Origin: Planctomycetia bacterium | GTDB lineage: Bacteria > Planctomycetota > Planctomycetia > Pirellulales > Thermoguttaceae | Assembly: GCA_030527015.1 (NCBI GenBank) | Contig: JAUNBR010000018.1 | Location: forward strand, 1-53,353 | Length of the DNA stretch: 53,353 bases | Direction of reading: 5' to 3' | Shown: positions 33,001 to 43,800 of the stretch, piece by piece | How positions within the stretch are numbered: position 1 is the first letter of the stretch | How the letters are laid out: every line of letters begins with the position of its first letter | The notes under the pieces: model-generated | Told to the model about the DNA's origin: nothing | What the model saw: only the letters and a program-made list of their open reading frames with translations | Databases searched by the model: none | Translations under genes and position numbers: made by a program

Positions 33001-36000
33001 TTTATCGCGACAGAGGTGGCGAAATTACTCCCGAGAGATTCCGTACCGAGATTCTGGAGAGTGGATTCCCAGATCCACTGTGAATCACGGTAAGTAAAGA
33101 CATAAGCGCATCCTGAATCTGCTGGGCTTCCGATGACGATTCGGGTGTCAGAAATCGCCAGCGCGTTTCCAAAATTTTCTCCGATTTTGTTGGGATTTAG
33201 AATGGTTCCCGTCAGCTTCCAGACAGAGTCGTCAAAATGATAAATGTAAACAGCACCTGTGGTACCGTCTGAATTTATTTGTTTTGGAGCGGAGACGATC
33301 ATGGTATTTCCATCCACGGCGACTGCGGTTCCGAAGTGGCTGAAAGGAGAAAGGGTGGGTGGTTCAAGATGTCCACATAAAGTCCACTGGGATCCAGAGA
33401 ATGTGTAAATGGCCACGGATCCTGCGTACTCACCGTCACGATTTGAATTAGGCGCGGCGACGAAAATAAACTCACCGTTCGTTATGACGGTCTGTCCTTC
33501 ACTGGCGGCGCGCGTAATTTCAGAAGAGTATTTCCCCTGAAGTGGAAGCAGAGAATTATCGGAGCCACCTGCATGACCGATTACGGTGCTGTTTTGCTCC
33601 AGAGGCTGCGCATTTTGAAGAGAGTCGTTCGGTTCTTGGTTTAAAATCGCATTTTGCAGAAGAGTAATTCCATATTCTGCGAAAATATTAGAAGTGGAAT
33701 TTTCATTTTCAGCGTGTTCTGTCTTATCTGCGTTTACCTTTAAATAATAGGTGCCTGGCGCATACGCGGTCATGTTTATGACACTTCCGATCCATGCATC
33801 CGTTTCTGAAGTGGGTGTACCAGCCTGAATCCGTGTCAGGCTGGATTCCGTTATGCTGGTGGCGCTCCAGCCGGCGCGAGAAATGGCATAAAGTTCCAGA
33901 GAAAGATTTCCTGTGGTGTTACTGTTAAGTGTTACCATGAATGATGCGTTTTCCGGCACGGTAAATTTAAACCAGTCCACATCCTTAGAAGTGGAAAGAG
34001 CACCATTTACAGAAGTAATTTTTGTGGAAGTGAAATCTCTGTCTGGTGAATAAAGATAATCAGTAATATCTTGTGCATTCTGAGGCACGTCATTTAATTT
34101 ACTGGATTCAGTCAGAGCTTCCTTTTCCGTGGCGGCGTTTATCAGTACATGTAAATCGTAAATGCTGTCCAAATTTCCAGTGTTTCGGATAATGATGGTG
34201 TATGTTTTATTTTGATAGCCAGTTACGGTAAGAGGGTCTGTCTGTAAGAAGGAAGAATTACCTTCAGCAGAGGTCTGAGGACGGTCATTTTCTCGTACTT
34301 CGATTTCTAGAGCCTGTGCAGAGGCCGCATTTAGCGCGACATGAAAAGACTGGCCTGGCGCGACCGTTATCTGATACTGGTGGTCAGATCCTGTTTTCCC
34401 GCTGGCTGTGAAGTATCCAGAAACAGAGGTCTGATAACCCAGAGATTCAGGAAGTGCTATTTTTTCAAAAACGTCCAGTGTGTGAATGGTGCCAGAAGGG
34501 TAAGTGGCGGTGAATTCGAGAGAAAAATCAGATTCCACGGTGTTTCCTGCTAAATCTGTAAAAAAACCAGATTTAGGATGTAATGAAAGAACATAATGAT
34601 CTTCGGGAATGATTCCGAAATCCAGGGTAATGGAGTTTATAGTTTCCGTGGAAGTTATCTGAATATCTGAAATAATGTGCTGGCCTGTAAGTGTGCCGGT
34701 AAGGATAAAGTCGGAAGCGGAAATGGTGGCGGGACGAATCGCCTCTGAAAAATAAAGGGTGATTTTCGCTGAAGTTCCTGAATCAGGAGCTGTCAGTAAA
34801 AGAATGTCCTTCGTGGTGCCGGTAAGGTCATTACTTACACAAGAAAGTGCGGAGGTGTCTAGAATATAAGTTGTATTAAACGCACTAAAGTAAGTATTAT
34901 TTACTTCTCGGAAGGTATTCCCGGGGACATTTATTGTAATTTCGCCGTCTGAAACGCTGGCGTTTTCGAAGTAAAAAATGACGTTTTTTCCGTCAAGAGA
35001 TTTATAACCCGTGCAGGCCGTAGTGCCAGCAGAGGTGGTCATGGTTATTTTGGAATAAGAAGACTGTAAATCTTTTTCGCTGATGGATTCACTAAAGTTC
35101 AGAGTAATCGCCTTTTCAGGATTATTGGTGTAAATACTCTCCTGATGAGAAATGTCTGTAATAAATGGTGTTACCACCGGTGCAGAGGTTAACGATAAAG
35201 TATAATGACAGGTATTTCCTTCTGCGGCGGTAACACGGATATAATACTGAGTTCCCACGGTAAATTCGGATGCGGAAAGTAAAATGGTTTCCTGAGAGGA
35301 AGAACCACCAGTATTCTTAACGATGATTTTTCCATCTGCATCCAGTATTTCCACCAGAGGTGTAACTGCGGTGGTGGAAGTGGCGGAGTCATTTACAGAA
35401 TTTACTAGAATACGTGCTCCGGAGGTATATGTAAATGTAAAATAATCCGTATTTTTAAATCCCTGCCAAGATTCCAGTTTTACACTGTCTGAGGAACGTC
35501 CGGGGTATGTCGTCAGTAACTGATAATTGTTTGAGGTCAGTAAAATGGAAGAGGTATCACGTAACGTATTTTGCCAGGCGGCCTGCCACGCGCCGGAACC
35601 GGTGGGAATGGCGGAAGTCAGGGAGAAACACTGTACCACGGTCTGAGATGTGGAGGAGGAAGAAGAGGAAACGGAAGGATACGAGGAAACGAAAAGATTC
35701 GTGCTGTTTAGCGCGAGCTGCATTCCCCAGTAACTGAAAGCGGAGGGAGTGTCGGGCCGGAGAATCTGTGGATAAAGCCATGATCCAGAAATGTTATCCA
35801 GGCGGTAAACGTAAACCGTACCTGCGGCATTTTGTCCTTCATAATTCTGACCAGGTGCGGAAATGGCCAGCCAGTCATCACAAAAACGCACACATGTGCC
35901 GAACATGGCTCCCGTCTGTTCTGTCGGTTTTAGAATCTGTGTTTCTTCCCATTTTCCATGATTATATCGGAAAATATAAACCCTGCCTGCGTCCGTTTCA

Positions 36001-39000
36001 TAATCATAAGGGGTACCCACGGCTAAAAAACCGTTTTGTAACGCCAGAGAACTTCCAAAAAATTCAGTAAGGGCAGAATCAGAAGCGGTAAGTTTTTCTT
36101 CCTGCTGCCAGAGGCCGGTATGTGATTTTCGTAAGATGTAAACCGCTCCCACATCTGCATTTCCAGCATTCATTTCGTTCGCCATGACGGCGGAAACCGC
36201 GATAATATCTCCGTCTATTACCACAGCGTGCCCAAAACGATCATTATATTCACCGTCGGCAGGAGAAAAGAAAGTGTCCAGAGTCCAGAGGTTATCCTGC
36301 AGAGAATATATATAAATACCACCGGTTTTTGAAGTGGTGGCGTTTATGTCACCTAAAACAAGAGTATTTTCGTCGAGAGCCACGCTGGTAATTTGAGGAG
36401 TTTCTGAACTGGAAGGGGTAATGAGCTGATGAAAATTCCATTTTGCTCCGTCATAATGGTATACGGCAGCATAAGTACCGGATCCAAGAACTGCCCAGTT
36501 TCCGGAAACCGTGATGGAATTTCCGAAAGAAGCCATCTGTGCTTCTGTTAAACTGGAAGTGTTTATCTCGGTAATGTTTAATCCGGAATTTAAGCTGGAA
36601 GTGAAAGGAGAATTTACTGTTCCCAGAATATTCTTCTCTCGGTTTATATCTTTCGCGGAGGAGAAAGTGTCATTACCGAAAGGAATCATAAGGCCATTTC
36701 CGGTGGCGATTAACTCATAATTCACGGAACCAGAAACGTCTTCTTCGGCAGAAAAAGAAACTTTAATATAATATGTCTGAGATGAATTGGAAGTGTTTTT
36801 GAAAAGCGAAATTTGCTGTAAATTTCCCTCGCCGGTGGAATTACCACGGGCACAGAGTGTCATGTTCTGGTCATAAATTTCTAAAATGGTATAAGGATGA
36901 TCGCTGGACAGAGAAAAACTTATGGTGCTCTGGGACGTCATGCGGATGGAATAAAAATCGCTGTCGGCAGTATCCTGGAGTTTCCCAAGAATCGCGGACT
37001 GGGTAATTCCAGATGTGCTGGTGTTCGTGGTGATATTTTTTAATTCAGGCATGGACTGTGCGGTGGAGAAAGTCTGATTATCTCCAGATTTTTCCACGCC
37101 TGCGTTAAGAATAGTGTGAATGGTATAATATCCCGTGTTACTTCCTGCCGCGGCAGAAATACGGATAAAATATTCTCCGTCTCCTCCTCCATTACTGGAG
37201 TCAGGGATGGTGTAAGCAGAAATGAATCCGCTGGAAGTGCTGGGTGTTTCAGAGATTTTTAATGCGTTTTGAGCACCTGATTTCCAGATTTCGATTATGG
37301 GTCTCATGCCATCATTTTCACCTGTAACTTTTACAGAAATGATTTGCCTGGCAGACAGCGAAATACTGAAATTATCTGTATCAGAAACGCTGGAAAGTGT
37401 GGCTTCTGATACGGTCTGATAAATCATCGCGCATGATGGACCCACAGAAGAAAGGGATGCGTCCAGAGAGGGCACATTATCGGTATCAATAAAAAATGTG
37501 GTCGTGTAATCCGTGGCGACAGTTCCTCCTCTTCCCGCCAGAGCCAGACCTGCCTGGTCATGAATGCCGTCAAAACCACTTTTAAGCGTCAGGGTGTAAC
37601 TGTCATCAGGAAGTATCGTGGCGGTATAAAGAGAAAGGGTTTTTGTCTGAGAGTCATATTCTGACAGAACTTCCTGCATACCAGATAAGCGTCCCTGAAG
37701 GAGGACATTTTCCGACGTAAAATTATCGGCCATGGATTCAGAAAATGTAATTTTTCCGAAAAGGAAACGTCCTGAGACCGTACTGTTTTCTTGAGTGAAG
37801 CTTAGGACAGTCGGTAATGTGGTGTCATACCGAAATTCATAAGAGGCGGTCAGAGGTTCATTCCATACATCCACGATATTTTCCAGAGATACGGTAACCT
37901 GTCCGTCTGGAATTATAGTGCCTGAGGGAACAGACCACTGCAGGGTATTTCCATCAAGAAAAACAGGAGAAGTCAGAGTAACCTTTCCTGTATTCCACCG
38001 AAGCTCTGCTTTTCCCTGTGAGAGAGAGATGTGCCGTATCTGCCGAGAAAATCGGACGGTAACGGTTTCTGGAGTTACCGAAACCGCTGCATCCGCCTGT
38101 GGAGAAATGCCTTCTATTATTATTTCAGGACGTGTCCCGACGGGTGAACTGGAACTATTTTTAATCTCATAAATTTCTAGTAAATACTGACAGGAACTTT
38201 CACTTGCGGCGCGAACAACAAAAGAGTAAGTACCAGGTGCATTTTCTGGTGAAAATGTCTGCAAGAATTCGGTCGCGCCGGAAGCGGCCGCAAAAACGGT
38301 TACCAGCGTACCATTTTGATCGTAAACTTCGACTGTCGGCGCCGTCAGGGTTTCTGTATCAGGATCTGCTGGCGCGAAAGCAGTTAAAGAAACATTTATC
38401 CGCTGATTTTCGGATAAGTATACCGTCCATGTATCTGTGTCAGGCAGACCGTTATATGTATATACGGAACTGGCGCGTGCTGCGGCGACACATGCGGTGC
38501 CGTTCATCCAGGCGACGGACTGTCCAAAAAGGGAACGGTCTGTCGTAATATTTTCCGGCGTGATTACGGAGGTATTCTTCCAGCCTGCGCGAGCAGACGT
38601 ATCTGTCCCTTCCGCGGCATATTCATAAATGAAAGCCGCACCCGTGTCGGTGATTCCATTCGTGAAGCCAGATCCGAAAAAAATGGCGGAACTCGCACCG
38701 ACAAGAATTTTTCCATTCTGAATACACACAGAGCATCCGAAATCAAAAATAATATCATTATTTTGCACGGTGGGAGAGAGAATATTTTCATCATTCCAGA
38801 TTACACCAGAGGAACTCTGAGAGTCTTCCTGAGTGCTTAATCGGTATGTGTAAACCGCGCCGGTAACAGTGGTCTGTGCATTATGATTCGTGGCACCGAC
38901 TGCGAGTATTCCATCTGAAATGGCGACAGAATCTCCAAAATTAATGCCGCGGTGCGTGCTTCCATGAGAATCTTTTGGCTGTAACCGAGATACTTGTGTC

Positions 39001-40652
39001 CATCCGGCAGAGGTACGGTGAAAGACATAAACCGCACCGGTGGCCAGTGTATTTCCGCTGGAATTTAATGTTTCATCATTCGAGGCTCCGACGACTAAAT
39101 AATTTCCATCATAAGCCATGGAAGAGCCAAAACGTCCTTCATCGGAAACGGAAGTAGTTTTCGCAGAGACCGTTCCCAGAGAACCGCCTGCGATTTTTGT
39201 TTCCAGAGACCACTGACTGCCGTTAAAATGATAAATATAAACCACACCAGACTTTACTCCTCCGACAGTCGCTCCGGGAGCAGAAACTGCTGCGAGATCT
39301 CCATGTATCATTACCGCGGTGCCAAAAGCGTCTGAAGCGGAAAGATCCTCTGGTGCTAAAAGTGTGACTTCTTCCAGGCGCGTGCCGGTATAATGGTAAA
39401 TCGTGGCGGTACCCGTTTTTGTGCCCGCGCTGTTTTGTGCGTTTTGTGCTCCCACGATAATGTAATCACCGGAAATGGAAACAGAAAACCCGAACATGGA
39501 ATCACTGCTTGCGGAGGAATTTATGCTGGTACTCAGATGCCAGGTTTTTCCATCATGTTCATATACGGAAAGTTTTCTTCCTCCAGACGTACTGTCGTAT
39601 GTGGTAACCGCCATACGATTTCCGTCGACAGAAATGGCCTGAGCGAAATTTTTCGCTGAATCAGAAAGAACATTTTCCTGTAACTGAATCTGATCGCTGA
39701 CCTGACCGGTACCCGCGATATTTACATCCAGCGAACTGCCGGAAATGCTGGAAGAGCTTCCGGGGGTAAAGCCATTCGGCTCCATTTCGAAAGATACGTT
39801 CTTTGAAATGATAAGCGTGTAACGTCCGCTGATGTCGGAAGAAAATCCGTCCGCGATTTCTCCTGAATGTGTCGCACCGCGGAGACGAATATAAAACGTC
39901 TGCGTTCCAGTTTCCGAGGAATTAATAAAATCGTCGATAATTTGAGTAAAATTTTCGGAGGCACTTCCTGAAATGAGGCATCCGGTGGCGTCCCATAATT
40001 CCAGAGTTAAATTTTGACTTCCTGGCGCGTGCAGAACGAGATCCGTTTTCTCTCCTGCGGTTAAATCAAAAGAATACCAGTCGTCGGTGCCCGCCGCGTC
40101 AAATTTCCCCACGATCACCGCCTGGGAAAGATTATTCTGACTGACGGAACTGGAAACGGAAGTAAATTCCGCCGCCGTAATTTTTTGAGAATTTTGCAGA
40201 GAATGATTATTACCGCTTAAAAGTTCTCGTTCCCAGAGGCCGTTTTGCAGTAAGTTCATGGTAAACGTACCGCCTGTACTGGTTATTTGTGGAGTGACGG
40301 TAACCGTGTAAGCCCCGGGTTCCAGAGACAGATTCCATGAAGTGGAAGACCAGAAACTAGATGCGCCGGCACTCAGAGTTAATGAATTATTAACGTTCGG
40401 ACCGGTGATCTGTACTGAAGCCGCGCTTTCTTCCGGGGCGGTAAAAATCATATCCAGAGTCGCGCCCGCCTGTTCCAGATTAAACTGAAAAGAACCCGAA
40501 GATCCGGCATTTATATTTATGGATGATGTATATTCATATGCCTGCATTCCGCCAGGCTGAAGGGGTTCCCAGTTCGTCGCGCTTAAAAGTACTCGTGGTT
40601 CCAGAGTTTCCAGCTGATGATTTCTTTTTTTGGGCCTGGATGAAAAAGACAT
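30009..40652 (-). CDS. Giant LEPR-XLL surface protein with FG-GAP propellers, Ig-like domains, cohesin-like domain and dockerin
   Basis: 3,547 residues. The N-terminus has the LEPR-XLL motif (LETLEPRVLLSA, about 15-26), typical of large exported planctomycete proteins. The body is three rounds of a similar module. Each round has pre-peptidase C-terminal-like beta domains (for example DDWYSFDL), an FG-GAP/integrin-like propeller (FGSSLAI..., AVGA/VGAP..., GAVYVY) and an SbsA-like Ig domain (LSFSEAI..., FTE-like ends). The C-terminal part has a cohesin-like domain (about 3,120-3,260), then two dockerin-type EF-hand repeats with DVNDSGKVDVHDLITFLGNY and DFDCNRKVDVHDLITFLGNY (about 3,274-3,332), and a 215-residue Ser/Thr/Glu-rich tail. 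GAGG precedes the ATG. It is probably cell-surface attached and adhesive or structural (inference). Its upstream neighbour is a second protein of the same type. Confidence 0.88.
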   Translation of the reverse strand: MSFSSRPKKRNHQLETLEPRVLLSATNWEPLQPGGMQAYEYTSSININAGSSGSFQFNLEQAGATLDMIFTAPEESAASVQITGPNVNNSLTLSAGASSFWSSTSWNLSLEPGAYTVTVTPQITSTGGTFTMNLLQNGLWERELLSGNNHSLQNSQKITAAEFTSVSSSVSQNNLSQAVIVGKFDAAGTDDWYSFDLTAGEKTDLVLHAPGSQNLTLELWDATGCLISGSASENFTQIIDDFINSSETGTQTFYIRLRGATHSGEIADGFSSDISGRYTLIISKNVSFEMEPNGFTPGSSSSISGSSLDVNIAGTGQVSDQIQLQENVLSDSAKNFAQAISVDGNRMAVTTYDSTSGGRKLSVYEHDGKTWHLSTSINSSASSDSMFGFSVSISGDYIIVGAQNAQNSAGTKTGTATIYHYTGTRLEEVTLLAPEDLSASDAFGTAVMIHGDLAAVSAPGATVGGVKSGVVYIYHFNGSQWSLETKIAGGSLGTVSAKTTSVSDEGRFGSSMAYDGNYLVVGASNDETLNSSGNTLATGAVYVFHRTSAGWTQVSRLQPKDSHGSTHRGINFGDSVAISDGILAVGATNHNAQTTVTGAVYTYRLSTQEDSQSSSGVIWNDENILSPTVQNNDIIFDFGCSVCIQNGKILVGASSAIFFGSGFTNGITDTGAAFIYEYAAEGTDTSARAGWKNTSVITPENITTDRSLFGQSVAWMNGTACVAAARASSVYTYNGLPDTDTWTVYLSENQRINVSLTAFAPADPDTETLTAPTVEVYDQNGTLVTVFAAASGATEFLQTFSPENAPGTYSFVVRAASESSCQYLLEIYEIKNSSSSPVGTRPEIIIEGISPQADAAVSVTPETVTVRFSRQIRHISLSQGKAELRWNTGKVTLTSPVFLDGNTLQWSVPSGTIIPDGQVTVSLENIVDVWNEPLTASYEFRYDTTLPTVLSFTQENSTVSGRFLFGKITFSESMADNFTSENVLLQGRLSGMQEVLSEYDSQTKTLSLYTATILPDDSYTLTLKSGFDGIHDQAGLALAGRGGTVATDYTTTFFIDTDNVPSLDASLSSVGPSCAMIYQTVSEATLSSVSDTDNFSISLSARQIISVKVTGENDGMRPIIEIWKSGAQNALKISETPSTSSGFISAYTIPDSSNGGGDGEYFIRISAAAGSNTGYYTIHTILNAGVEKSGDNQTFSTAQSMPELKNITTNTSTSGITQSAILGKLQDTADSDFYSIRMTSQSTISFSLSSDHPYTILEIYDQNMTLCARGNSTGEGNLQQISLFKNTSNSSQTYYIKVSFSAEEDVSGSVNYELIATGNGLMIPFGNDTFSSAKDINREKNILGTVNSPFTSSLNSGLNITEINTSSLTEAQMASFGNSITVSGNWAVLGSGTYAAVYHYDGAKWNFHQLITPSSSETPQITSVALDENTLVLGDINATTSKTGGIYIYSLQDNLWTLDTFFSPADGEYNDRFGHAVVIDGDIIAVSAVMANEMNAGNADVGAVYILRKSHTGLWQQEEKLTASDSALTEFFGSSLALQNGFLAVGTPYDYETDAGRVYIFRYNHGKWEETQILKPTEQTGAMFGTCVRFCDDWLAISAPGQNYEGQNAAGTVYVYRLDNISGSWLYPQILRPDTPSAFSYWGMQLALNSTNLFVSSYPSVSSSSSSTSQTVVQCFSLTSAIPTGSGAWQAAWQNTLRDTSSILLTSNNYQLLTTYPGRSSDSVKLESWQGFKNTDYFTFTYTSGARILVNSVNDSATSTTAVTPLVEILDADGKIIVKNTGGSSSQETILLSASEFTVGTQYYIRVTAAEGNTCHYTLSLTSAPVVTPFITDISHQESIYTNNPEKAITLNFSESISEKDLQSSYSKITMTTSAGTTACTGYKSLDGKNVIFYFENASVSDGEITINVPGNTFREVNNTYFSAFNTTYILDTSALSCVSNDLTGTTKDILLLTAPDSGTSAKITLYFSEAIRPATISASDFILTGTLTGQHIISDIQITSTETINSITLDFGIIPEDHYVLSLHPKSGFFTDLAGNTVESDFSLEFTATYPSGTIHTLDVFEKIALPESLGYQTSVSGYFTASGKTGSDHQYQITVAPGQSFHVALNAASAQALEIEVRENDRPQTSAEGNSSFLQTDPLTVTGYQNKTYTIIIRNTGNLDSIYDLHVLINAATEKEALTESSKLNDVPQNAQDITDYLYSPDRDFTSTKITSVNGALSTSKDVDWFKFTVPENASFMVTLNSNTTGNLSLELYAISRAGWSATSITESSLTRIQAGTPTSETDAWIGSVINMTAYAPGTYYLKVNADKTEHAENENSTSNIFAEYGITLLQNAILNQEPNDSLQNAQPLEQNSTVIGHAGGSDNSLLPLQGKYSSEITRAASEGQTVITNGEFIFVAAPNSNRDGEYAGSVAIYTFSGSQWTLCGHLEPPTLSPFSHFGTAVAVDGNTMIVSAPKQINSDGTTGAVYIYHFDDSVWKLTGTILNPNKIGENFGNALAISDTRIVIGSPADSGCAYVFTYRDSQWIWESTLQNLGTESLGSNFATSVAINGETILVGAPTQTITHNGISYQNAGSVYVYQYSGNSWTHTSTLTAETNGDFQGQTGALFGSSLAIQDSLLIISAPSEDVSTFTSAGAVYVYTLNATTSEWEGAQRIILSSPTSESHFGSSLSLDGNALLIGASGYTLSEKINTGSAWLYQRSSGNTTWFTQKESLQTDTQQAYDSFGTSVCICNGLAVIGAPMSDTSVTDTRGVTRQTTTGAFYIFQNISDSDYYSLTADSSKKIVVTLTVPGGKNALFQNGFPISENTVVLQNIYGQSISGTYANNQWTFETGISSGGKYYLIVSSSDELSGEYFLHVDGIQISSISPQLLKINPAEDDYPLTSPPDSFSLTFDTPIRGDLIDLQNIHINTGNDQISPTGLSVSEDGQTITFYLPTSDVEYSSQTPEISIPANTFYSVSAVPYTSAISQKFKYSTSPVTITSQLLASETETSFTWNFSNPLSLPSDLQKLQEIFQVLDADGNPLPGTYETEMNSTNSTISTRYVKWISAEPLPHGTKITTSLNGILIYENSGTVLSNLNTDGNIIQNITLNLNEKIETYLILQDDTTKTSDSAISGTSTIPDGLPWADEWRTLWVEVWAYVDSQNTSGISNITADLNYTPSYFVPAMTDAGAYTFESSSLFTGENGSFSISSSTTGKLRMTATTSMENVAANQYVMLGRVKFLPNTSDPASECGIPVNQTAQNSGFTLQNIHGETKSGSFQNLELTSASTKIFPVVYDVNDSGKVDVHDLITFLGNYGNKTEPTEAFTHYDFDCNRKVDVHDLITFLGNYGKSRASTLPISFTKGLTDVWTNSVSTLNETSNMVSADKYVFSSETQNLTDTTESLSKNISQDVPISVTYELPTTLQTEILTSDEISSLQTETLDPEEVSVSKDISVTDVSLQSRFLTDYNTIKTAPTASLPVLISDLPDIQILKFSGNVSAAEIGNVKWMDMNLPHAEKLSRKNVEAEKNSCREKIFAEDFLSEEDSLFSQDMTDNENSDWPPFII
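30655..30830 (-). repeat. Paired dockerin-type EF-hand repeats
   Basis: Two copies of a 46-bp coding stretch (30658-30703 and 30757-30802) differ at one base. Both encode KVDVHDLITFLGNYG. Confidence 0.9.
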
Positions 40653-40696
40653 ATGAACCTCAATAATTGTAAAAATATTTACAGGGATATTTATTT

Positions 40697-40777
40697 TACA
40701 CTAATTTTTATTTTAAATTTACCGTTTTTTTGCAGTCATAATGCCGGAAAAGCGGAAATTCATCGTGCATCGGATAC
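40697..40777 (-). repeat. MITE-like element, reverse, internally deleted
   Basis: Both ends recognisable (TTTTAAATTTACCG, then GCGGAAATTCATCGTGCAT and CGGATACA), but about 25 bp of the core are missing. Lies between the two giant genes. Confidence 0.8.
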
Positions 40778-40794
40778 AAAACATAAAAACTATT

Positions 40795-40833
40795 AAAAAA
40801 GACGTTCTGAAAAAAACATTCTGAACGTCTTTT
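40795..40833 (-). terminator. Intrinsic terminator after the 2,983-residue giant gene
   Basis: Stem AGACGTTC/GAACGTCT with T runs on both sides, so it could work in both directions. It lies about 55 bases after the stop at 40887 and separates the two giant genes. Confidence 0.85.
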
Positions 40834-40886
40834 TACGCTCTCCGGAAACTCCTTATTTATGGAAGAGCCGCTTTTCGGCAAGAGAA

Positions 40887-43800
40887 TTATTCCTGAATGA
40901 GCGTCAGCGGAATTTCATCTTCCTCTGCGTCATCATGAAACAGAGACTCCCAATTTTCCATTAGGTGATCTTTCGCGCTTTCCGCACTGTGGGAACTGGT
41001 GGAAGACGCGAGATTTAGTGTACCGTCTGTCAGCAGGTCTTCCCATAAACGTGTGTCTGCCTGTGTGAAAGCAGCGAAATCTGGCGTTTCTTCTTCTGAT
41101 TCCAGAACCGCGGCGGTCAGCTGGCCGGTAACGCGCTGTAATTCCCGGCGTACCTGTGTTTCCAGTGTGTTCGTCCATTCCTGTGCGTCCACGATCGAGC
41201 TGGCATCCGCGGAGGATGTAATCCCCTCCAGTGTAGGCAGTAAGAACGTGGGCTGAGTCTGGCCGGTTAATGGAATGTTTTGCGTGTTCAGGACGTTTCC
41301 GCCCGCCGCACGTGCTGCGATAAGAATTTCCGCATCCAGCGTGGAAATTTCTTTGCGTACTCCGGGATCCAGCTGGTAATACATCAGATCCTCTGTATTT
41401 TCCACATGCTGTAAATCACCGGAAAGAAGGTGCAGCGTTCCCTGAGAATCCACATAATGTTTCTCAGATGTATTAATTACGCTTAAATAACCCTCGTAAG
41501 CCGGATTTAACCCCAGCGCGTGTCCCAGTTCATGAGCCAGCACGGTATACAGGTCATACCGGTCTGATTCCGCCAGCCACGTGTCTGTTTCGTTAATATA
41601 CCAGCCTTTCCCCAGTGCGTCGGAATCCAGATAAATCACCGCGCAGTCCGGGCGTCCATTTTCGTCGGTCGAAACGATTACGCTTTCTCCCAGAACATTT
41701 CCGTCCAGGTTTTTCGTAATGATCTGAACATCCAGGTTAAACTGTTCTCCCAGCGCATCCTGCCAGCGGTAAATTACGTTTTCCAGCATATTCGAAAGAT
41801 TCGTCGCGTCATCTGTCAGCAGCGTGGTGCCGATCCACTGCTGCATGAATCCTTCTGGATAAATGATTTCCTGCGTGCTGTCTTTACGGGCACCATAATT
41901 TTTCAGGAAGGAAAGCATGTCGAAGATGTTTAGTTTCCCAGAATTATCGAAATCCAGCGCCCATACCGTGGGATCTAAACTGTCCAGTGAGGTGGATCCA
42001 TAATAACTCAAAAATTTTGTGAGGTCAAAAACATCAATTTTTCCGCTGTCATCCGCGTCATAAACCACAGGAAAGACCGCCGTATTTACATAAACATTTG
42101 TGTTGGGCGTGATCGTTTCGCCATCCGCGCTGGTGAGTAGAATGTCGTCCAGCGCCAGGCCTGTTTTCACGGAACCCACGGTATCCGAGGCGAGATTATC
42201 TTCAGCGAGGGATTCCATTTTCACACGGCCAATCAGAATGAACCCCTCTTCCGTGGTGAGCTGCTCGGTCAGTTTCCCGCCCAGTCCGTAAATCGTTCCG
42301 TCTGCGTCAGAAATCTTGTAATTCAGACCGCGAATTGCGTCGGTATACTGAACCTCCGTGGCGGTGAAATACTCTGAATTATACTGCAGGTCAAACAAAA
42401 CTTTATCCAGCTGAACATTTTCATCCTGCGTATTCACCCAAAGATTTACATAATGTGTATCCCATTCCGTGATCCACTGTTCATTTTCCGGCAGCGCCTC
42501 CGTCTGGAATGGTGACTCTTCCGTTTTGGAAAGCGTCATGTAAACGCCTGTACCTTCCACCGTCGTTTCCCGCGCGGACGCCGTTCCCAGAAGAGGCGTG
42601 GTGGACGGTATGACCTTTATTTCCAGTTCTGGTAAAGACAGTTGTGCCGGGGTAAATATTCCGCCTATGACGGTGTTAGAATTATTGAGATAATATAAAG
42701 TGTTTATGAATTCACCTTTATCATTTAAGGAAAGCCCCATATTTAACTGGATCGTTCCTGTTCCAGTCGGTGTAATTTCCAAGCCACCCATAATTTTTAC
42801 ATATTCCTGATTCAGTGAGGATCCGAGATATTCGCCTGGAATGAAAATCCCTCCAGCCAGAATAATTCCTTTACCTGTTCCTATGATAAACGTTTTCGTG
42901 GTATCATCAACTATAGTCAAGACCTGGTCCCCTCCAAGAGTACCATATCCTCCGGCGTTCGTACTGCCAGAAATAGGATGTGTAAACGAGAGATCTGTGC
43001 TTGTGAAGGTTTCATCATAACTTCCATTAACGTTAACCCCATGAGTTGTGGTTATCGTACTAAAACTGGGGAGGCCAGGATAATAGAGTGGTAATGAATA
43101 CTGTGCCCATAACTCGACATGGACGGTCGTTCCTTCTGTGACAGTAAATGTAGACTTGCTAATGGAATCCAAAAAGTCTGCCGTGCCATATACCGTAGTG
43201 TCTTGAATGGTTTCTCCCTCAGAGGTCACGATTCGGAAGAAATACTGGACGCTCTCTTCATGGTCGATACTTATGATGACAGGAATCTCTGTTCCATTTT
43301 CCGTGGTAACGGTAATCGTGACCGGTTCACGACTGATGGAGGGAGAGTAAACTTTATAGGAAATGTTTAAACTCTGTTTATCTGCATTTATTGAAACGGA
43401 GTTAATAAAAGTATTTGTGAGATCAGGAGCGGTGATACTGGCTATACTTGCCCCAAAATTATCCGTGGTGTGTATTAATGGGGCGGCTACGAAGTTATCG
43501 ATATCTGCTGTATTATAGTAATCCGGATTCAGAGAAAATGTTTTGATGGTCGCTGAAAGGGGAGTAACAAAATCCAGATTCATTGAATCTGTGGCTAATT
43601 TTGTTCCGGAAAGTAAAGTTGTGTTGGTTATCTGGATCCCGCTTGCGAGTACTACATCCTCTTTTAAAGTCAGTGTGGATCCATCGGTTTCTGTGTAACT
43701 GTCTTCCGGAAGTGCGTTTTTAATCGTTTCTGTATTAGGTAACTCCTGACCGGATTTTAATAGACTTCCGGTGGCTAAAATGAATGAGGTTACGCTGAGT

